The notes beneath the pieces were generated by a model. That model was not told the DNA's origin. It was given only the letters and a program-made list of their open reading frames with translations, and did no database searches. Below, piece after piece: positions 4,642 through 9,345 of a stretch of DNA of 9,345 nucleotides. The position numbers and the translations under genes were made by a program. Origin of the DNA: Candidatus Bathyarchaeota archaeon (GTDB lineage Archaea; Thermoproteota; Bathyarchaeia; TCS64). The DNA lies in assembly GCA_003662205.1 (NCBI GenBank), contig QMXQ01000045.1, forward strand, positions 1 to 9,345, read 5' to 3'. Every line of letters begins with the position of its first letter. Within the stretch, counting starts at the first letter, position 1.

Positions 4642-6987
4642 TTGTCTAAGAGAGATCTAAGGCTTAAGATCAATGAACTATCCTCGGCCCTCGGAACCTT
4701 CAAAGGGCTCGAGATCCAGGTCGGGAGGATCTTCGAGGAGGACTGGGAGGAGCCCCTCGGCCCCACGCCCTTCCCCAGCGTGGGCACCCTCCGCAGCTGG
4801 GACCTGAAGCTGCTGAACCGGTACAAGCCGTTCTACATGCCGTTCTGCGACCTCTGCTGCCTCTGCACCTTCGGCAAGTGCGACCTGACCGGCGACAAGC
4901 GGGGCGCCTGCGGCATCACCATGGCGGGGCAGCAGTCGAGGATCGTCCTCCTCGCGGCCTGCATCGGCGCCTCCACCCACGCGGCCCACGCTAGGCATAT
5001 GCTGAACCACCTCATCGAGGAGTACGGCCGGGACGCGCCGCTGGAGGTGGCCCTCAACACCAACGTCGAGGCCCCCCACATACGCCTGGTCTGCGGCTTC
5101 CGGCCGAAGACGCTGAGGGACCTGGAGGACGCTCTGGACTACGTGGAGACCCAGCTGGTCCAGCTGGTCGCCGCCACCCACACGGGGCAGGAGGGCGACA
5201 ACCTCGACTTCGAGTCGAAGGTCTTCCACGCTGGCATGCTCGACCACGTGGCGATGGAGGTCGCCGACATCGAGCAGATCGCGACGCTGGGGCTGCCGAA
5301 GGGAGAGCCGGACACGCCGCTGGCCGACCTCGGATTCGGCTCCATCGACACCTCGAAGCCCGTCATCATGTGCATCGGCCACAACGTGCTGCCGAGCGTC
5401 GACATCATCGACTACCTCATGGACCATGACCTCTTCGGCGAGGTGGAGGTCGGCGGCCTCTGCTGCACCGCCCACGACATGAGCCGCTACGACAAGCGGG
5501 CGAAGGTCATCGGGCCCATCTCGTGGCAGCTCCGCTTCATCCGCTCGGGCATCCCCGACCTGATCGTCGTCGACGAGCAGTGCCTGAGGACGGATGTGAT
5601 GATCGAGGCGAAGAAGATCGGGGTCCCGGTCATCGCCACCAGCGAGAAGAGCTGCCTGGGCCTCCCCGACAGGACGGGTGACGATCCCGACAAGATCGTG
5701 GAGGACCTCGTCGAGGGGCGGGTTCCCGGCGTCCTCATCCTGGACCCGAGGAAGGTGGGCGAGGTCTCCGTCAAGACGGTGATGGCGGTCGCGCCCCGGA
5801 GGGCGGGCTTCAAGACGCTCACCCGTGAGGCCGTCTCCGAGATGGCTAAGAAGTGCCGGAGCTGCATGGAGTGCGTTCGGGCCTGCCCGAACAACCTCCC
5901 CATCATGGAGGCGGTCCAAGCCGCGGCCCAGGGGGACTTCGAGCCGCTGGCCGCCCTCTACGACCTCTGCGTCGGGTGCGCCCGCTGCGAGAGCGCCTGC
6001 CCCGTCGACTTCCCCATCATCACCTTCATCAACAAAGCCGCCGAGAAGGAGATCCTCAATGAGAAGTACCTGATGCGCGTCGGCCGCGGTGCCATCCAGG
6101 ACGTGGAGATCAGGGAGGTCGGCAGGGCCATCGTCTTCGGCGAGATCCCGGGCGTCGTCGCCCTGGTCGGGTGCGCCAACTACCCCGCCGGCGGCGCCGA
6201 CGTCGCCAGGATCGCCGAGGAGTTCCTGAAGCGGCGCTTCATCGTGCTGGTGTCGGGCTGCTCGGCGATGAACATCGCCATGACCCGGGACGAGGATGGC
6301 CTCAACCTCTACGAGAAGTACCCGGGCATCTTCGACGCGGGCGGCCTGGTGAACGTGGGCAGCTGCGTCTCGAACGCCCATATCACCGGGGCCACCATCA
6401 AGATCGCCAACATCTTCGCGAAGCGCCCCCTCAGGGCGAACTATGAGGAGATCGCCGACTACGTGTACAACCGGGTGGGCGCCGTCGGCGTCGCCTGGGG
6501 CGCCATGTCCCAGAAGGCGGCGAGCATCGCCGCGGGCTGCTGGAGGCTCGGCATCCCCGTCGTCGTCGGGCCCCACGGCGCGAAGTACCGCCGGATGCTC
6601 CTGGGCAGGAAGGAGAGGGAGGAGGACTGGATGGTCTACGACGCCCGGAGCGGCGAGAAGGTCTACGTGGGCCCGGCGCCGGAGCACCTGTTCTACGCCG
6701 CGGAGACGGTTGAGGAGGCACTGGTGATGATCGCGAAGCTGGCGATGCGCCCCAACGACACGAGCAAGGGGCGGGCGGTCAAGCTGAGCCACTACATCGA
6801 CCTCTATCAGAAATACTACGGCGGCATGCCCGACGACCTCCACCTCTACGTGAGGCGGGAGGCGGACGTGCCCTTCACCATGAGGGACCAGATCATGAAG
6901 GCGCTGGAGGAGGCGGGCTGGGTCGAGGGGAAGATCGCGTCGCCCGACCCGACCCTGGTCGACAGGCTCGTCAGGAGGCGCCTGTGA
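4642..6987 (+). CDS. cdhA: CODH/ACS alpha subunit (carbon monoxide dehydrogenase, CdhA)
   Basis: The product has 781 residues, full length for archaeal CdhA, which interconverts CO2 and CO for acetyl-CoA synthesis or cleavage. The N-terminal cluster ligands are C69, C72, C73, C75, C80 and C90 (FCDLCCLCTFGKC, GACGI). The archaeal-specific ferredoxin insert is complete: C405-x2-C408-x2-C411-x3-C415 and C443-x2-C446-x2-C449-x3-C453. Probable Ni-Fe-S C-cluster ligands are present: H247 (IGHNVLP), C274/C275 (GGLCCTAHD), C314 (DEQCLRTD), C511 (VGCANYP), C540 (SGCSAMN) and C575 (GSCVSNAH). GAMSQKAA and VGPHGAKYR further support the call. The start is TTG 4642 after GAGAGGG, with no better in-frame choice. 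It is the first gene of the operon and overlaps cdhB. Domain boundaries and ligand roles are assigned by family knowledge. Confidence 0.97.
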   Translation: MSKRDLRLKINELSSALGTFKGLEIQVGRIFEEDWEEPLGPTPFPSVGTLRSWDLKLLNRYKPFYMPFCDLCCLCTFGKCDLTGDKRGACGITMAGQQSRIVLLAACIGASTHAAHARHMLNHLIEEYGRDAPLEVALNTNVEAPHIRLVCGFRPKTLRDLEDALDYVETQLVQLVAATHTGQEGDNLDFESKVFHAGMLDHVAMEVADIEQIATLGLPKGEPDTPLADLGFGSIDTSKPVIMCIGHNVLPSVDIIDYLMDHDLFGEVEVGGLCCTAHDMSRYDKRAKVIGPISWQLRFIRSGIPDLIVVDEQCLRTDVMIEAKKIGVPVIATSEKSCLGLPDRTGDDPDKIVEDLVEGRVPGVLILDPRKVGEVSVKTVMAVAPRRAGFKTLTREAVSEMAKKCRSCMECVRACPNNLPIMEAVQAAAQGDFEPLAALYDLCVGCARCESACPVDFPIITFINKAAEKEILNEKYLMRVGRGAIQDVEIREVGRAIVFGEIPGVVALVGCANYPAGGADVARIAEEFLKRRFIVLVSGCSAMNIAMTRDEDGLNLYEKYPGIFDAGGLVNVGSCVSNAHITGATIKIANIFAKRPLRANYEEIADYVYNRVGAVGVAWGAMSQKAASIAAGCWRLGIPVVVGPHGAKYRRMLLGRKEREEDWMVYDARSGEKVYVGPAPEHLFYAAETVEEALVMIAKLAMRPNDTSKGRAVKLSHYIDLYQKYYGGMPDDLHLYVRREADVPFTMRDQIMKALEEAGWVEGKIASPDPTLVDRLVRRRL

Positions 6988-7535
6988 TGTCGGCGAAGAT
7001 GACCCTGGGGCAGACGGCGGAGATCCCCGGCCCGAAGAAGGCGTTCCTCATCCCCAAGCCCGATGTGGCCGCGGCCATGATCAAAAGGGCGAAGCGGGCG
7101 CTCCTCGTCGTCGGCTCCGAGGCATCCAACATCGGGACCAAGGACGGCGACCTCGTGGGCTACGCGACGCGGCTCTCGAAGATCAGGAACGTCACCGTAG
7201 CGGCGACGGGCCACCTCATAGGCGAGTTCAGGAAGCGGAAGGCGGAGGGGATCCACACCACGCCGCTGATGAACCTCGGGGACCGCCTCCGCGACCCCGA
7301 GTGGGGAGGCCTCGACGGGGCGGGCCCCTACGACCTCGTCCTCTTCGCGGGCTTCCCATACTACCTGGAGTGGCTCGTGCTCTCGGGGCTGAAGAACTTC
7401 GCCCCGAAGCTGAGGACCATCTCGCTGGACCGGGTCTACCAGCCCAACGCGAACTGGTCCTTCGGGAGCATGGCCGAGGAGGAGTGGAAAGAGGTTTTAG
7501 ATAAGATGATCACGATCCTAGAGGAGGGAGACTGA
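6987..7535 (+). CDS. cdhB: CODH/ACS epsilon subunit (CdhB)
   Basis: The product has 182 residues and a Rossmann-like fold of the CdhB family, the archaea-specific partner that binds CdhA in an alpha2-epsilon2 unit. It is proposed to help electron transfer, for example with FAD. Recognisable segments are IPGPKKAFLIPKPDVAAAMI, KRALLVVGSEAS, VAATGHLIGEF, YDLVLFAGFPYYLEWLVLSG, LKNFAPKLRTISLDRVYQPN and ANWSFGSM. The start is ATG 6987, 8 nt after AGGAGG (6973-6978). It shares one base with the cdhA TGA; GTG 6984 would add one residue and overlap the stop by 4 bases. Such overlap implies translational coupling, which suits a fixed 1:1 subunit ratio. Length and order match methanogen cdhAB. Confidence 0.95.
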   Translation: MSAKMTLGQTAEIPGPKKAFLIPKPDVAAAMIKRAKRALLVVGSEASNIGTKDGDLVGYATRLSKIRNVTVAATGHLIGEFRKRKAEGIHTTPLMNLGDRLRDPEWGGLDGAGPYDLVLFAGFPYYLEWLVLSGLKNFAPKLRTISLDRVYQPNANWSFGSMAEEEWKEVLDKMITILEEGD

Positions 7536-7536
7536 G

Positions 7537-8934
7537 GTGTCGATGTTCGAGGACATACCCGTAGGGGTAGGGATCATCTACGAGGGCGAGCGCATCAGGG
7601 GCCGCCAGATGCAGGTCGAGCTGGGCGGACCCCGCGAGCGGTACAAGTTCGAGCTGGTCCAGGCCCGGAAGCTCGACGAGATCGAGGACGGGAAGATCGA
7701 GATCATCGGCCCCGACCTGCCCGAGCTGAAGCCGGGGACCAACCACCCCTTCGGCATCCTCATCGAGGTCGCCGGGAAGGAGATCGAGAAGGACCTGGAG
7801 GGCGTCATCGAGCGGCGCATCCACGAGTACACCAACTTCATCGAGGGGTTCATGCACCTCAACCAGAGGTACGACATCCAACTACGGCTGAGCAAGAAGT
7901 CCTACGAGAAGGGCTTCAACAGCCTCCGCCTCCTGGGCGAGGTGCTCAAGCGGCTGTTCAAGAGCGAGATGCCCTTCATCGAGAAGATCCAAATCACCTT
8001 CATGACCGACCCCGACAAGGTGAAGGAGTGGTACGAGAAGGCGATGGAGATCTACGAGGCGAGGGACGCCCGAGCCCGGGGCATGAGCGACGACGATGTC
8101 GACGTCTTCTACGGCTGCAGCCTCTGCCAGTCCTTCGCGCCGACCCACCTCTGCGTCATCACCCCGCAGAGGTACGCCAACTGCGGCGCCATCAGCTGGT
8201 TCGACGGCAGGGCCACCGCCAAGGTCGACCCGAAGGGGCCGGTCTTCGAGATACCGAAGGGCGAGTGCATCGACCCCGTGAAGGGGGAGTACGAGGGCGT
8301 CAACAAGGTCATCAGGGATAAGTCCCTCGGCGAGATCGAGCGGGTGCAGCTCTACACCGCCTTCGGGTACCCCCACACGAGCTGCGGCTGCTTCGAGGGG
8401 TGCGCCTTCTACATCCCCGAGCTGGACGGCTTCGGCGTCGTCCACCGCAACTTCAAGGGAGAGACGGTGAACGGCCTCACCTTCGTCACCATCTCCGACC
8501 TCACGGCGGGCGGCAGGCAGGTGGACGGCTTCCACGGCCTCTCCATCGAGTACATGCGCAGCCCCAAGTTCCTCCAGGCGGACGGCGGCTGGAACAGGGT
8601 CGTCTGGATGCCCCAGGAGGTGAAGGAGCGCGTCAAGGAGTTCATGCCCCCCGAGATCGTGGACAAGATCGCGACCGAGAACGACGTCTCAAACCTCGAC
8701 GAGCTCCGGGAGTTCCTGAAGGAGAAGGGTCACCCCATCGTCGAGCGGTGGGCTGAGGCCCCGGCTGAGGAGGCCGCGGAGGCGCCGGCGGAGGTAACGG
8801 CGCCCACCCTCGAGCTCCCCGCCGGAGCGATCCCGATCCAGGGCATCCCGGCGGGCATGGGCTTCAGGATCATCCTCAAGAACGCCAAGATCACGGCTGA
8901 GAAGCTGATCATAAAGGCAGACCGGGGGAAGTGA
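7537..8934 (+). CDS. cdhC: CODH/ACS beta subunit, acetyl-CoA synthase (CdhC)
   Basis: The product has 465 residues. It carries the A-cluster, where CO, a methyl group and CoA are joined to acetyl-CoA (or acetyl-CoA is split). All ligands are intact: the 4Fe-4S cysteines C194-x2-C197-x8-C206-x9-C216 (YGCSLCQSF, HLCVI, ANCGAIS) and the nickel-binding C283-G-C285 with C289 (TSCGCFEGC). It is the short archaeal form, lacking the N-terminal CODH-binding domain of bacterial AcsB. GTG 7537 stands 1 bp after the cdhB stop and 6 nt after GAGGAGGGAG; ATG 7543 is an alternative. The C-terminus has an Ala/Glu/Pro-rich flexible linker (about 405-428) leading to a small conserved tail (443-460) that probably docks a partner subunit. 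Confidence 0.97.
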   Translation: MSMFEDIPVGVGIIYEGERIRGRQMQVELGGPRERYKFELVQARKLDEIEDGKIEIIGPDLPELKPGTNHPFGILIEVAGKEIEKDLEGVIERRIHEYTNFIEGFMHLNQRYDIQLRLSKKSYEKGFNSLRLLGEVLKRLFKSEMPFIEKIQITFMTDPDKVKEWYEKAMEIYEARDARARGMSDDDVDVFYGCSLCQSFAPTHLCVITPQRYANCGAISWFDGRATAKVDPKGPVFEIPKGECIDPVKGEYEGVNKVIRDKSLGEIERVQLYTAFGYPHTSCGCFEGCAFYIPELDGFGVVHRNFKGETVNGLTFVTISDLTAGGRQVDGFHGLSIEYMRSPKFLQADGGWNRVVWMPQEVKERVKEFMPPEIVDKIATENDVSNLDELREFLKEKGHPIVERWAEAPAEEAAEAPAEVTAPTLELPAGAIPIQGIPAGMGFRIILKNAKITAEKLIIKADRGK

Positions 8935-8939
8935 GCCCT

Positions 8940-9345
8940 TTGACCGAGAAGAAGGAGAGACGGGGAGCCCTCCCGATCAGCCTCGACCTGCTGGAGGCCC
9001 TCGCCAAGTTTCAACAGATAGAGCTCGAAGACGTGGAGATCACCTTCGACGAGCTGGAGCTCAGGCTCAGTCCCGGCGTGGTCATGGGCGCGCCGAGGGC
9101 GGTGCCCGGGGTGCCTCCGGCCGCCGTGCCCGCCAAGGTCAAGCCGGCCTCCCTGCTGGAGGTCGAGTTCGAGGTGCCCGTGGAGGAGTATCCGGGGCAG
9201 ATCGTGGAGGTGAAGCTCGGCGCGACCCGGACGGAGGGCGGGACCAGGGGGAGGTCGATCGTCATAGGCGGGGAGAGGGCGCCCGCCTTCTACTCCTTCA
9301 TGCAGCCGACGCCCCACCGGCCGGTGATCGCCTTCGACGTCTTCG
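8940..9345 (+). CDS. cdhD: CODH/ACS delta subunit, corrinoid protein small subunit (CdhD), 5' part
   Basis: The first 135 codons are present and the window edge cuts the gene. CdhD and CdhE form the corrinoid iron-sulfur protein that moves the methyl group between methyl-H4MPT and CdhC. The diagnostic stretch YPGQIVEVKLGATRTEGGTR (84-103), then RSIVIGGERAPAFYSF and PVIAFDVF, opens the TIM-barrel domain. Before it lie a helix and strand module (11-44) and an Ala/Pro/Val linker (45-71). TTG 8940 is chosen because it begins 5 bp after the cdhC stop and the first helix follows; the ribosome site is weak (GGGGGAAGTGAG, 8924-8935), so coupling to cdhC translation is likely. cdhD follows cdhC directly, without the CooC-like maturation ATPase gene often found between them in methanogens. 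Confidence 0.93.
   Translation, partial: MTEKKERRGALPISLDLLEALAKFQQIELEDVEITFDELELRLSPGVVMGAPRAVPGVPPAAVPAKVKPASLLEVEFEVPVEEYPGQIVEVKLGATRTEGGTRGRSIVIGGERAPAFYSFMQPTPHRPVIAFDVF

Noticed and set aside
4678..6843. A 721-codon open frame antisense to cdhA
   Set aside because: Its translation is low-complexity (rich in D, H, R, L, V, P) and arises from the G/C third-position bias of cdhA. It has no family signature, and cdhA on the other strand is unmistakable.
6973..6983. CAGG-N5-CCTG hairpin before cdhB as a regulatory element
   Set aside because: Only 4 bp can pair, inside the end of cdhA coding sequence where GGCGCC-type palindromes are common by composition.
8749..8820. The Ala/Glu/Pro-rich stretch in cdhC as a DNA repeat or insertion
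   Set aside because: Repeated GCC/GAG/GCG codons give a flexible protein linker before a conserved tail. The frame is intact and such linkers are expected in this subunit.
1..9345. tRNA or rRNA genes, CRISPR arrays, insertion sequences, attachment sites
   Set aside because: I saw no cloverleaf with TTCRANY, no regularly spaced repeats, no transposase or integrase motifs and no long terminal inverted repeats. Nearly all of the window is accounted for by ordinary genes.

Overview
The window comes from an archaeon. The evidence is F420-dependent Mer, the archaeal form of CODH/acetyl-CoA synthase (an alpha subunit with two extra ferredoxin modules, plus an epsilon subunit), TATA-type promoters rather than -35/-10 boxes, and many Shine-Dalgarno-led GTG/TTG starts. 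Coding DNA is G+C-rich and the few intergenic gaps are AT-rich. The gene set points to an archaeon with an H4MPT-type Wood-Ljungdahl pathway. Bathyarchaeia-like or other uncultured acetogenic, methanogenic or alkane-oxidising lineages would fit, but no marker here settles the phylum and no methyl-coenzyme M reductase gene is present.

Layout: (1) 3-134, the 3' end of an unrecognised + strand gene. (2) 223-759 (+), a protein with a ribbon-helix-helix-like N-terminus, preceded by a perfect hairpin that shows the ribosome binding site in its loop. Its stop lies 3 bp from the convergent stop of (3) an Lrp/AsnC regulator (763-1266, -). (4) A 198-bp divergent promoter region, then a 94-residue orphan protein (1465-1749, +) followed by mer (1812-2813, +). 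(5) On the minus strand, metF (3555-4484) and metV (2906-3544), with a poly-T terminator between metV and mer. (6) A 157-bp divergent promoter region, then cdhA-cdhB-cdhC-cdhD (4642 to the window edge, +), packed with overlaps or gaps of 1-5 bp. cdhD is cut by the window end.

How they work together: Mer and/or MetF-MetV reduce the methylene group carried by the pterin to methyl. CdhD (with CdhE, outside the window) carries that methyl on a corrinoid. CdhA/CdhB make CO from CO2, and CdhC joins CO, methyl and CoA into acetyl-CoA, or runs the reverse. The most notable features are two unrelated enzyme systems for the same methylene-to-methyl step beside the CODH/ACS operon, two leader inverted repeats with GGAG in the loop just before start codons, and a charge-swapped sequence match between the CdhC tail and the CdhD head.
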